DNA from: an uncultured Flavobacterium sp.
Lineage (GTDB): Bacteria; Bacteroidota; Bacteroidia; Flavobacteriales; Flavobacteriaceae
Length of the DNA stretch: 7,677 nucleotides
Reading direction: 5' to 3'
NCBI RefSeq assembly: GCF_937876455.1
Contig: NZ_CALFIG010000282.1
Span: 1 to 7,677, forward strand
The first letter of the stretch is position 1. Each line of letters starts with the position of its first letter. Below, piece by piece: positions 1 to 6,291 of the stretch. The notes below the pieces were generated by a model, which was not told the DNA's origin, made no database searches, and was given only the letters and a program-made list of their open reading frames with translations. Both the position numbers and the translations under genes were made by a program.

Positions 1-14
1 CGCTCTTCCGATCT
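1..14. other. Illumina adapter remnant at left contig end
   Basis: The first 14 bases, CGCTCTTCCGATCT, are the 3' end of the standard Illumina TruSeq-type adapter. They are not genomic. The mqnC reading frame runs straight into them, so the contig was built from untrimmed reads and genomic sequence begins at about base 15. Confidence 0.95.
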
Positions 15-994
15 CTTACCACATTTTCCTCTAGCATGATACTACCAAAATCATTGGCGCCTGCTTCTAAACAAACCTGTGCTGTGGCTTTACCTACAGT
101 CAACCAGCTTGCTTGGATATTTTTGATATTAGGCAACATGATACGACTTATCGCAATCATGCGGATATACTCTTCGGTCGTGGTTAAATTATGTACCCCT
201 CTAATTTTTGTCAATAAAGTGTCTACGTCTTGGAAGGTCCAAGGAATGAAAGCCAAAAATCCTTTTGCACCTTCAGGTTTTCTGTCCTGTACTTCTCTGA
301 TTTTGATTAAGTGGATGAAGCGCTCTTCTAATGTTTCCACATGTCCAAACATCATAGTAGCACTTGTCGTAATATTCAATTGATGTGCTGCGGCCATCAC
401 TTCTAACCATTCGTCTGCACCACATTTTCCATTGGATACCAGTCTTCTTACTCTGTCCACTAAAATCTCTGCACCCGCACCAGGTAAGGAATCCATCCCT
501 GCTTCTTGCAAAGTTTTTAATACATGGGTATGCGTAAATCCACCCAATTTTGCGATATGTGCAATCTCTGGGGGCCCTAATGTATGTAACTTAATCGTTG
601 GAAATTCTGATTTGATCTGTCTAAATAAATTGGCATAAAAATCCAATCCAAGTTCTGGATGATGTCCGCCTTGTAATAGCAATTGATCTCCACCCCAAGC
701 AATAGTTTCCTTGATCTTCACACGATAAGTATCCATATCGGTGATATAGGATTCAGGATGTCCCGGGATACGGTAGAAATTACAAAACTTACAATTGGCG
801 ATACATACATTAGTTGTATTCAAATTACGGTCAATCTGCCAAGTCACTTTACCATGCGGTACTTGTTTCTTTCTTAAACTGTCGGCCACATAGCTTAATT
901 CAGCCAATGGGGCGTTTTCGAAAAGGAACATACCCTCTTCTTTTGTTAAGTATTCAAAATTCAGTGCTTTCTGGTAAAGTTGTTCTAATTGCAT
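15..994 (-). CDS. mqnC: MqnC, cyclic dehypoxanthine futalosine synthase (radical SAM), 3'-partial
   Basis: This is a radical SAM enzyme of the futalosine route to menaquinone, converting dehypoxanthine futalosine to its cyclic form in the cytoplasm. About 326 residues are readable without a frameshift. The 4Fe-4S/SAM motif is Cys64-x3-Cys68-x2-Cys71 (CIANCKFCNFYR). It is followed by LLLQGGHHPE at about 105-114, LPGAGAEIL at about 170-178, MMFGHVET at about 214-221, and FGSIMLEENVV at the cut end; this combination is what I recognise as MqnC rather than the paralogues MqnE or CofH. Start: ATG at 994-992, giving the MQLEQLYQKAL beginning; the leader is A-rich without a clear Shine-Dalgarno. The gene has no stop because the frame runs into adapter sequence at base 14; roughly 40-50 C-terminal residues are probably missing. 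It is transcribed divergently from the M16 genes. Confidence 0.9.
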
Positions 995-1012
995 ATTTTT
1001 CAATTAATGGTG

Positions 1013-1044
1013 CGAAGTTACTAATTAAACAAGCTTAACGTCAA
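1013..1044 (-). promoter_or_regulatory. Candidate Bacteroidota-type promoter of mqnC
   Basis: Read on the minus strand, a TTG (1044-1042) is followed after 21 bases by TAACTTCG (1020-1013). The second box matches the Bacteroidota -7 consensus TAnnTTTG at 7 of 8 positions, and the spacing fits the usual gap to the -33 TTG. It lies 18 bases upstream of the mqnC ATG. Pattern match only; no transcript data. Confidence 0.45.
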
Positions 1045-1064
1045 ATGGTTGTGCGTTTTAAGCT

Positions 1065-1072
1065 TATTTTTG
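1065..1072 (+). promoter_or_regulatory. Candidate -7 box for the M16 peptidase genes
   Basis: TATTTTTG fits TAnnTTTG fully. There is no TTG at the normal -33 distance (the nearest, at 1049-1051, leaves only 13 bases). If used, transcription would begin within a few bases of the ATG at 1081, giving a nearly leaderless message. T-rich sequence makes chance matches likely. Confidence 0.25.
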
Positions 1073-1080
1073 TGGTCCTT

Positions 1081-2319
1081 ATGATACAATTTGACAGATT
1101 CCAATTAGAGAATGGCTTGAAGGTGCTAGTGCACCAAGATACAAGTACACCCATGGCGGTTGTAAATGTCTTATATAATGTAGGTGCTAAGGACGAAAAT
1201 CCTGCACAAACTGGGTTCGCCCACCTTTTTGAACACTTGATGTTTGGTGGCAGTGTGAACATCCCAGTATATGACGAACCTTTGCAAAGAGCAGGTGGTG
1301 AAAACAACGCCTATACCACCAATGATTTAACCAATTATTATTGTCAAATTCCTGGCGAAAATATTGAAACTGCTTTTTGGTTAGAGAGTGACCGTATGTT
1401 ATCACTTGCTTTTAGTGAGAAGAGTTTAGAAGTGCAAAGAAAAGTGGTTTGTGAAGAATTTAAAGAGCATTATATCAATAAACCTTATGGAGATGCTTGG
1501 CATAAAATGCGTGCATTGGCTTACACAAAACATCCTTATCGATGGATGACCATTGGTGCAGAATTATCGCATGTAGAAAATGCGAAGATGCAAGATGTAA
1601 AAGATTTTTTCTTTAAATTTTACAGACCTAATAATGCCATTTTAGTAGTGACAGGGAATACGACAACAGAACAAGTAAAAGTTTTGGCTGAGAAATGGTT
1701 TGGTCCAATTCCTGCTGGTGAAGCATACCATAGAAATTTACCAAAAGAGCCGGTACAAGAAAAATCAAAGTCATTAGAAGTGCGTGCGGATGTGCCAATG
1801 GATATGTTGATGATGACCTGGCATATGGGAGGTAGATTTGATGCAGGCTATCACGAGACCGATTTAATTACGGAAGTATTGGGTGGAGGTGCTTCTGCAA
1901 GATTGTATGAGCAATTGATAAAAGTAAAACAATTATTTTCTTCGATTGATTGTTATCATTTTGGTACCGTCGATCCAGGCTTATTGGTGATTGAAGGTAA
2001 ATTGGTAAAAGGGGTAAGCATGGCAGTGGCAGAACAAGCGGTTTTAGATGAAGTGCATAAAATTAAACAGGAATTACTACCTCAAAAAGAAGTGCAGAAA
2101 GTCATTAATAAAACTGAGAGCATTATTTGTTTTGAAGACATGAGTATCATGAACCGTGCACATAGCTTGGCTTTTTATGAATTATTAGGAGATGCCGATA
2201 TGATGAATAAGGAATTGGAGAAGTACCAAGCAGTAACACCAGAAAAGATTCAGGCAACTGCAAATGCGATCTTCCAAGACAGCAATAGAAACACATTATA
2301 TTATTACAGTAAAAATTAA
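1081..2319 (+). CDS. M16 family zinc metallopeptidase, catalytic subunit
   Basis: This is a pitrilysin/mitochondrial-processing-peptidase-like zinc protease of 412 residues, the usual size for the single-unit bacterial M16 form. The inverted zinc motif HxxEH is intact as HLFEH at residues 48-52, inside FAHLFEHLMFGG. The third zinc-ligand glutamate is expected in the VVCEEF segment (Glu125 or Glu126), about 75 residues later as in the family. GGENNAYTTNDLTNYY (about 72-87) and the second-half segment EVLGGGASARLYEQL are also typical. I start it at the ATG at 1081 (MIQFDRFQLENGLKVLV) because relatives begin close to this FDRF/NGL motif. An in-frame ATG at 1045 would add 12 hydrophobic residues and cover the candidate -7 box. 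No convincing signal peptide follows from the 1081 start. The next gene begins 3 bases after the stop and is its non-catalytic partner, so the two are cotranscribed and probably coupled. The physiological substrate is unknown. Confidence 0.88.
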   Translation: MIQFDRFQLENGLKVLVHQDTSTPMAVVNVLYNVGAKDENPAQTGFAHLFEHLMFGGSVNIPVYDEPLQRAGGENNAYTTNDLTNYYCQIPGENIETAFWLESDRMLSLAFSEKSLEVQRKVVCEEFKEHYINKPYGDAWHKMRALAYTKHPYRWMTIGAELSHVENAKMQDVKDFFFKFYRPNNAILVVTGNTTTEQVKVLAEKWFGPIPAGEAYHRNLPKEPVQEKSKSLEVRADVPMDMLMMTWHMGGRFDAGYHETDLITEVLGGGASARLYEQLIKVKQLFSSIDCYHFGTVDPGLLVIEGKLVKGVSMAVAEQAVLDEVHKIKQELLPQKEVQKVINKTESIICFEDMSIMNRAHSLAFYELLGDADMMNKELEKYQAVTPEKIQATANAIFQDSNRNTLYYYSKN

Positions 2320-2322
2320 AAC

Positions 2323-3603
2323 ATGGCATTAGATAGAATTAAAGCCCCGTTGATCAAGGATGCCGTTGATTTTGATATTCAACTGAAACCCTATCAACAT
2401 TTTACATTAGACAATGGGGTAGAAGTATATAGTTATGAAGGTGGAGCAGAAGAGGTGATGATGATGGACTTGGTTTTTTTTGCAGGCAATTGCTATGAAG
2501 AAAAAAACTGGGTAGCTGCTGCGACTAATTTTTTATTAAAGAATGGCACACATAAAAGAACGGCGTTTGAATTGAACGATCATTTTGAGTTCTATGGTGC
2601 TTATGTGAATAGAACTTGTTATAATGAAACCGCAACGATTAATTTGCACACCTTGTCAAAGCATTTTGAAGCTTTGTTACCTGTGGTGAGTGAATTGGTG
2701 ACAGAAGCAAATTTTCCAGAAGAAGAATTAAAAATCTACCAACAAAATCAAATACAAAGGTTGACTTTGAATTTGAAGAAGAGTGATTTTATCGCAAATA
2801 GATTGATTGATGAATACTTGTTTGGCATCAACCATCCTTATGGTACTTATTCTACAGAAGCTGCATTCAACAACCTTACAAGAGAAGATCTGGTGAAGTA
2901 TTACGATCGTTTCTACAAACACGGTAAGGCAGTTGTATTCATGGCTGGCAAGTTTCCTAAAAACATGCAAAGCTTAATGAATCAATACATTGGTAGTTTG
3001 CCACTCAACCAACAAACTTTACCAACTTATGAGCATCCTATTCTTTCTGCGACCACAAAGAAATATTCGATAGTCAATGATGCAAGTTCGGTGCAAGGTT
3101 CTATTCGTATGGCAAGAAGGTTTCCCAATCGACACCATCCAGATTTTCCTGCAACACAGGTATTGAATAATTTATTTGGTGGAGAATTGTTGGCTCGTAT
3201 GGATAGAGCAGCAAGTATTACCGCCAGGAGACATTCTCGTAGAATTTGTGTTACCGCTTCTGTTAATCACGTAGCATTTAATAGAGCCATTCCTTTGGGA
3301 AGCGTAGTAACAGTAGAATCCAAAGTGTCGAGAACCTTTAATACTTCAATGGAAATTTTTATTGATGTTTGGATTGAAGACAGAGAATCAGGAATTAAAA
3401 ATAAAGCGAACGAAGCTATTTATACATTTGTTGCTGTGGATGAAACCGGAAGACCTATTCCAGTGCCGCCAATCATTCCTGAAACCGATTTAGAAAAACA
3501 ACGCTATGATGCCGCATTACGAAGAAAACAATTAAGCTTGGTCTTAGCTGGAAAAATGAAACCCAACGAAGCAACGGAATTAAAAGCGTTGTTTACAGAA
3601 TAA
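2323..3603 (+). CDS. Chimeric ORF: non-catalytic M16 subunit (N-terminal two thirds) joined to hotdog acyl-CoA thioesterase
   Basis: The open frame of 426 residues contains parts of two unrelated families. Residues 1 to about 280 are an M16 partner subunit: HFTLDNGVEVYSYEGG near 26-41, then FFAGNCYEEKNWVAAATNFL where a catalytic member would have HxxEH, so it is the inactive type, then RMARRFPNRHHPDF and VLNNLFGG. At LFGG (284-287) an M16 protein should continue with a YFGSRLM-NIRE-KGYTYG type segment. Here it continues ELLARMDRAASITARRHSRR, VTASVNHV, GSVVTVESKV and TFVAVDETGRPIPVPP, which is an acyl-CoA thioesterase of the YciA/YkhA hotdog type, with the expected acidic residue at Asp294. 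The M16 part lacks about 140 residues and the thioesterase lacks about 25-30 at its N-terminus. The ATG at 2323 is 3 bases after the catalytic subunit's stop. I judge this most likely an assembly chimera; a natural fusion or recombination is the alternative. Confidence 0.85.
   Translation: MALDRIKAPLIKDAVDFDIQLKPYQHFTLDNGVEVYSYEGGAEEVMMMDLVFFAGNCYEEKNWVAAATNFLLKNGTHKRTAFELNDHFEFYGAYVNRTCYNETATINLHTLSKHFEALLPVVSELVTEANFPEEELKIYQQNQIQRLTLNLKKSDFIANRLIDEYLFGINHPYGTYSTEAAFNNLTREDLVKYYDRFYKHGKAVVFMAGKFPKNMQSLMNQYIGSLPLNQQTLPTYEHPILSATTKKYSIVNDASSVQGSIRMARRFPNRHHPDFPATQVLNNLFGGELLARMDRAASITARRHSRRICVTASVNHVAFNRAIPLGSVVTVESKVSRTFNTSMEIFIDVWIEDRESGIKNKANEAIYTFVAVDETGRPIPVPPIIPETDLEKQRYDAALRRKQLSLVLAGKMKPNEATELKALFTE
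3163..3183 (+). other. Probable chimera seam at a shared LNNLFGG coding motif
   Basis: These 21 bases encode Leu-Asn-Asn-Leu-Phe-Gly-Gly (residues 281-287 of the fused frame). The motif suits both families: M16 subunits have VLN-LFGG/LGG before YFGSRL, and hotdog thioesterases have N-LFGGELL before MD-AA. A near-identical stretch in two genomes would let an assembler or template-switching polymerase cross over while keeping the frame. The exact crossover base cannot be set from this sequence alone. Confidence 0.7.
3172..3603 (+). other. Acyl-CoA thioesterase segment (hotdog fold), N-terminus missing
   Basis: This is the part of the fused frame that belongs to a hotdog acyl-CoA thioesterase, which hydrolyses acyl-CoA to free acid and CoA in the cytoplasm. 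The core hotdog segment runs from LFGGELLARMDRAAS to NEAIYTFVAVD. A long C-terminal tail (PIPVPPIIPETDLEKQRYDAALRRKQLSLVLAGKM) is typical of the longer bacterial acyl-CoA thioesterases and is complete to the stop. The true start of the gene is not on this contig. It sits 10 bases upstream of the oxidoreductase gene and probably shares its transcript. Confidence 0.8.
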
Positions 3604-3613
3604 AAAAAGCAAA

Positions 3614-4660
3614 ATGGATTTTTACAAACTCACCATTCAAGAAATAAAAAGAGAAACGCCAAACGCAGTTACTATACAGTTTAATGTGCCAGAAACATTA
3701 GAAAAAAACTTTTCGTTTTTAGCAGGACAATACGTAACCTTAAAGGTAACACTTAACGGGAAAGAACTACGAAGAGCGTATTCTATCTGTGCCGCTCCTA
3801 AAGAAAACAAAATACAAATTGGTATTAAAGCTGTAAATAAAGGTGTGTTTTCTACATTTGCTAACGAAACATTGAAAGTAGGAGATTTAGTAGAGGTAAG
3901 TGTTCCTGAGGGTAAATTTAATTTTACACCACATCCTGAAGCTCAGAAAAATTATGCTGCTTTTGCTGCTGGTAGCGGAATTACCCCTGTTTATTCTATA
4001 CTAAAAACGATTTTACTTGAAGAACCTAAAAGTACCATTGTATTAACATATGGAAACAAAACACCTGAAGAAACCATTTTTCATGATGAATTAATTGAGC
4101 TACAGCAACAATATTTAGGTCGCTTTTTTGTTCATTTTGTGTACAGTCAAGCAAATGTTGCAGATACTTTTTTTGGAAGAATTGATAGATCTGTTGTAAA
4201 TGCAGTATTAAAAAACAAACACACCGAAACCTCTTTTGACGCATTTTACTTGTGTGGGCCAGAAGCAATGATTAACACTGTTTCGGGTGTGTTAAAAGAA
4301 AACAATGTGTCTGAAAAAGACATTAAATTTGAACTGTTTGGAACGGCTCCTTCACCAGAAAACCTACCTGCTACAGAAGGACATGCGTCTGTAACTATAC
4401 TAGTTGATGGAGAAGAAACAACTTTTGAAATGAGCCAAAAACAAACGGTACTAGAAGCGGCTTTAAAACAGGGTCTAGACGTGCCTTATTCTTGTCAAGG
4501 AGGTATTTGTAGCAGTTGTATTTGTAAAATTACAGATGGAAATGCTACGATGAAGAAAAATCAAATTCTTACAGATGACGAAATTGCAGAGGGATTAACA
4601 TTGTCTTGCCAAGCGGTACCCACGTCAACAACACTTAAAATAGATTTTGATAATCTTTAA
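3614..4660 (+). CDS. PaaE-like ferredoxin-NADP reductase / 2Fe-2S flavin oxidoreductase
   Basis: A 348-residue cytoplasmic electron-transfer protein with three modules in the family order. The FAD-binding barrel carries R54-A-Y-S57. The NAD(P)-binding domain has GSGITP at 120-125 and CGPEAM at 214-219. A C-terminal plant-type 2Fe-2S ferredoxin domain follows, with ligands Cys294, Cys299, Cys302 and Cys332 (CQGGICSSC ... SCQA). The architecture is that of PaaE, the reductase of the phenylacetyl-CoA epoxidase, and of related reductases that feed hydroxylases or desaturases. No other paa gene is visible, so the electron acceptor is unknown. The ATG lies 10 bases after the thioesterase stop, suggesting an operon acting on acyl-CoA compounds. 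The last eight codons and stop lie within a 27-bp sequence repeated exactly at 5181-5207. Confidence 0.9.
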   Translation: MDFYKLTIQEIKRETPNAVTIQFNVPETLEKNFSFLAGQYVTLKVTLNGKELRRAYSICAAPKENKIQIGIKAVNKGVFSTFANETLKVGDLVEVSVPEGKFNFTPHPEAQKNYAAFAAGSGITPVYSILKTILLEEPKSTIVLTYGNKTPEETIFHDELIELQQQYLGRFFVHFVYSQANVADTFFGRIDRSVVNAVLKNKHTETSFDAFYLCGPEAMINTVSGVLKENNVSEKDIKFELFGTAPSPENLPATEGHASVTILVDGEETTFEMSQKQTVLEAALKQGLDVPYSCQGGICSSCICKITDGNATMKKNQILTDDEIAEGLTLSCQAVPTSTTLKIDFDNL

Positions 4661-4661
4661 T
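4635..4661 (+). repeat. 27-bp direct repeat, copy 1 (3' end of the oxidoreductase gene)
   Basis: The sequence starts TTAAAATAGA and ends ATCTTTAAT and is identical to 5181-5207; the flanking bases differ on both sides (C/A before, T/C after). It encodes the final Lys-Ile-Asp-Phe-Asp-Asn-Leu and the stop. It contains an imperfect palindrome: AGATT (4642-4646), a 5-base loop, then AATCT (4652-4656), with TTAA outside on both sides. Confidence 0.95.
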
Positions 4662-4683
4662 TATTAAAACCTTTTGCTTAATC

Positions 4684-5157
4684 ATGAAAAAAATTTGCTT
4701 AATAATTATGGTATTTGTTTCGATAAATTCTATAAGTCAAAATGTAACAAAAAACAATTTCAACAATATTGTTGGGGTTTGGCAATTACAATCGAAGGAA
4801 GTTTCCTCGGGTCTTTTAGATTCATATAAATTTTATTTAGACAATAAATTCGAGTTTTATCCTTCAGAATATAATGGATTAAAAAGAATAATAAAAATAA
4901 CTGGAACTTATAAAATCGAAGACAACAAAATTGCTTTTAATGTTAATTCAATTACAGAACTAGTCGGTGACAAAATTGAAAGAGGATTGACTACTACACT
5001 TTCTGACTCTTGGACAATAACAGACGGAAAATTAGTAACAAGAAAAATTAAATCGGAAAAACAAATTGCAACATTTGAATTTTGCAAAACCGACAAGAGT
5101 GATGAAGATTGTTTTCTAATTGATGGGAGAATTTATTATAAAATAATATTAGAATAA
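4684..5157 (+). CDS. Small exported lipocalin-like protein of unknown function
   Basis: The 157-residue product begins with a clear Sec signal peptide: MKK, a hydrophobic core CLIIMVFVSI, and a probable cleavage in NSISQN around residue 18-19. There is no lipobox cysteine after the core (the only nearby Cys is at position 5), so it is not an evident lipoprotein. The mature part opens with NNIVGVWQLQSKE, resembling the G-x-W start of bacterial lipocalin-like domains. The rest alternates short beta-type stretches (YKFYLDNKFEFYPS, GTYKIEDNKIAFNV, SWTITDGKLVTRK), consistent with a small barrel. Two late cysteines (FEFCKTDKSDEDCF) could form a disulfide. Base composition is far more AT-rich than the neighbours and it sits between the two 27-bp repeats. 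Start: ATG at 4684, directly giving the signal peptide; no clear RBS or promoter is seen. Function is not assignable. Confidence 0.75.
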   Translation: MKKICLIIMVFVSINSISQNVTKNNFNNIVGVWQLQSKEVSSGLLDSYKFYLDNKFEFYPSEYNGLKRIIKITGTYKIEDNKIAFNVNSITELVGDKIERGLTTTLSDSWTITDGKLVTRKIKSEKQIATFEFCKTDKSDEDCFLIDGRIYYKIILE

Positions 5158-5159
5158 AA

Positions 5160-5259
5160 TTGTATTTCTAACTGCGACGATTAAAATAGATTTTGATAAT
5201 CTTTAATCCAGCAAATAGTGTTGGGTCTTTAGTATTCAGTTGTATCTGCTAACTGTGAC
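5160..5259 (+). repeat. Imperfect 20-bp direct repeat pair
   Basis: TTGTATTTCTAACTGCGAC (5160-5178) and TTGTATCTGCTAACTGTGAC (5240-5259) align with two mismatches and a one-base gap. The first copy abuts the second 27-bp repeat; the second lies inside the hairpin loop region at the end of the GT9 gene. They may be two copies of a short dispersed intergenic repeat. Confidence 0.5.
5181..5207 (+). repeat. 27-bp direct repeat, copy 2
   Basis: An exact copy of 4635-4661, 546 bases downstream and in non-coding sequence. Reading in the frame of the oxidoreductase, the bases just before it (5171-5183) give Thr-Ala-Thr-Ile ahead of Lys-Ile-Asp-Phe-Asp-Asn-Leu-stop. That resembles the intact gene's Ser-Thr-Thr-Leu, so the residue of the gene end may reach slightly beyond the exact repeat. 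Confidence 0.95.
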
Positions 5260-6284
5260 TGTATACTGAATACTACTTTTTCAGGCAAAATCGTTCGCAT
5301 TACCTCATCATAACCCTTTACTTGTTTGTTTCCATAAACAGAGGTTGGCAATAACGGATAGTTACTTCTATCTGAGGTTAAACAAAAATCGTCGGGTTGG
5401 TTAAAGGGTTTAAATCCTGCAAAAGGATGTGTGGCTCCCCAAAGGGTAATCACTTTTACGCCCAACATCGCTGCAATATGCGCATTTCCTGAATCCATAG
5501 AAAGCATAACATCTAAATTAGAAATCAATTGTATTTCTTCTTGAAATGCTACTTTTCCTGCAACAACAATTACATTATCATGTCTATTTTGCAATTGATT
5601 TAACTTGTTAATTTCGGTTGTTCCTCCGCCAAACAAGAAGATTTTATGCTTTTTATTTTTAGCTAAATCATCAATTACCTGTTGCATTAAATCTAATGGA
5701 TAAACTTTGCTTTCATATTGAGCAAAAGGCGCTATTCCAATCCAATTTTCTCCTTTTTTTCCAGTTATTTTTAGTATTTCTTCAGACAAAACTGCTTTTT
5801 CTGGAAATGTTGGAGAATTTAAATTTAGTTGAAAACCTAATTTTTCAAGCACTTCAACATGTCTTTCGACCATTGACTTCACTGGCACAAAAACTTTGTT
5901 AGTTAAACGGGTTAATGCTTTCTTTTCGGCTCTGCCTTTGTCTGTGGCTGCCATTTTTTTACCGCCTAATACAAATAGGGTGCGTACTACTTTCGAGCGA
6001 AGTACATTGTGTAAATCGGCAACCGCATCAATATTCAATTTTCGTAAATCGAAGAACAGTCGAAATAAACCTAAAAAACCTTTATGTCGTTCTTTCAAAT
6101 CCACGCCAAAGAAATTTACATTCGGAATGCCTTCAAAAAAAGGTTGAAAAAAGGGACGGGATACGACGGTGACTTTTGCTTCGGGATATTGTAAAACTAA
6201 GGCTCTCAACACAGGAACCGTCATAGCAACATCGCCCATGGCTGAAAGCCTTATTAGCAATATATGTTTTGGTTTAGCTATCAA
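5229..6284 (-). CDS. Glycosyltransferase family 9 (heptosyltransferase-like)
   Basis: This is a 351-residue GT-B fold glycosyltransferase resembling ADP-heptose:LPS heptosyltransferases, acting at the cytoplasmic face of the inner membrane in lipopolysaccharide core or other surface glycan assembly. The N-terminal Rossmann start is KHILLIRLSAMGDVAMTVPVLRAL (about 6-29), with Asp18 at the usual catalytic/acceptor position. The C-terminal nucleotide-sugar half has FLFGGG (about 216-221) and the signature SMDSGNAHIAAMLGVKVITLWGATHP (262-287). The start is TTG at 6284-6282: it is the only usual start codon between an upstream in-frame stop and the first beta strand, and the next ATG would remove that strand. 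It begins 7 bases after the DUF4254 stop, in the same operon. The last residues, VFSIQSQLADTTEY, are encoded by an inverted repeat and look like an acquired tail. The sugar and acceptor are not predictable. Confidence 0.88.
   Translation of the reverse strand: MIAKPKHILLIRLSAMGDVAMTVPVLRALVLQYPEAKVTVVSRPFFQPFFEGIPNVNFFGVDLKERHKGFLGLFRLFFDLRKLNIDAVADLHNVLRSKVVRTLFVLGGKKMAATDKGRAEKKALTRLTNKVFVPVKSMVERHVEVLEKLGFQLNLNSPTFPEKAVLSEEILKITGKKGENWIGIAPFAQYESKVYPLDLMQQVIDDLAKNKKHKIFLFGGGTTEINKLNQLQNRHDNVIVVAGKVAFQEEIQLISNLDVMLSMDSGNAHIAAMLGVKVITLWGATHPFAGFKPFNQPDDFCLTSDRSNYPLLPTSVYGNKQVKGYDEVMRTILPEKVVFSIQSQLADTTEY
5231..5274. terminator. Inverted repeat at the convergent gene ends, candidate bidirectional terminator
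   Basis: AGTATTCAGT (5231-5240) and ACTGAATACT (5265-5274) are perfect 10-bp complementary arms around a 24-base loop. The hairpin spans the stop and last 14 codons of the GT9 gene and lies between convergent genes. There is no proper U-tract after either arm (TTTT follows on the plus strand at 5277-5280), so termination is only a possibility. Confidence 0.4.
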
Positions 6285-6291
6285 ATGAGAA

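Larger units (their letters stand above)
4662..5207 (+). mobile_element. Candidate small insert carrying one gene, bounded by 27-bp direct repeats
   Basis: One repeat unit spans 546 bases from the end of repeat copy 1 to the end of copy 2. The insert carries a single low-GC gene. Counting five 60-base lines by hand gives about 25% GC inside the gene against about 38% for five lines in genes on either side. Duplication of a gene's 3' end, with the gene left intact, is the usual footprint of site-specific integration into a gene end. No recombinase is encoded, so the element would have to be moved in trans. Tandem duplication followed by divergence, or an assembly error, would also leave such a repeat. 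Confidence 0.35.

Noticed and set aside
36..1038. Plus-strand open frames at 36-383, 432-638, 683-877 and 814-1038
   Set aside because: They lie opposite mqnC, whose minus-strand frame is continuous, carries the radical SAM motif and explains the whole stretch.
1045..1080. Upstream ATG start for the catalytic M16 gene
   Set aside because: It adds 12 hydrophobic residues not expected before FDRF/NGL and covers a candidate -7 box; the ATG at 1081 fits the family better.
2323..3603. A novel bifunctional peptidase-thioesterase enzyme
   Set aside because: The peptidase half is the inactive subunit type and is truncated, the thioesterase lacks its N-terminus, and the join falls on a motif shared by both families. 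Artefact is the simpler explanation.
4026..4268. Minus-strand open frames inside the M16, thioesterase and PaaE-like genes (for example 1041-1307, 2728-2970, 4026-4268, 4908-5096)
   Set aside because: Low-complexity antisense frames inside well-supported genes, with no start context or domain.
5160..5274. An integron attC site after the lipocalin-like gene
   Set aside because: The sequence has repeats and a hairpin, but I could not find paired RYYYAAC and GTTRRRY boxes in the correct arrangement, and the 27-bp repeat is not attC-like.
5696..6172. Plus-strand open frames opposite the GT9 gene (5696-5902, 5896-6147, 5915-6172)
   Set aside because: They are antisense shadows of a strongly supported glycosyltransferase and show no family features.
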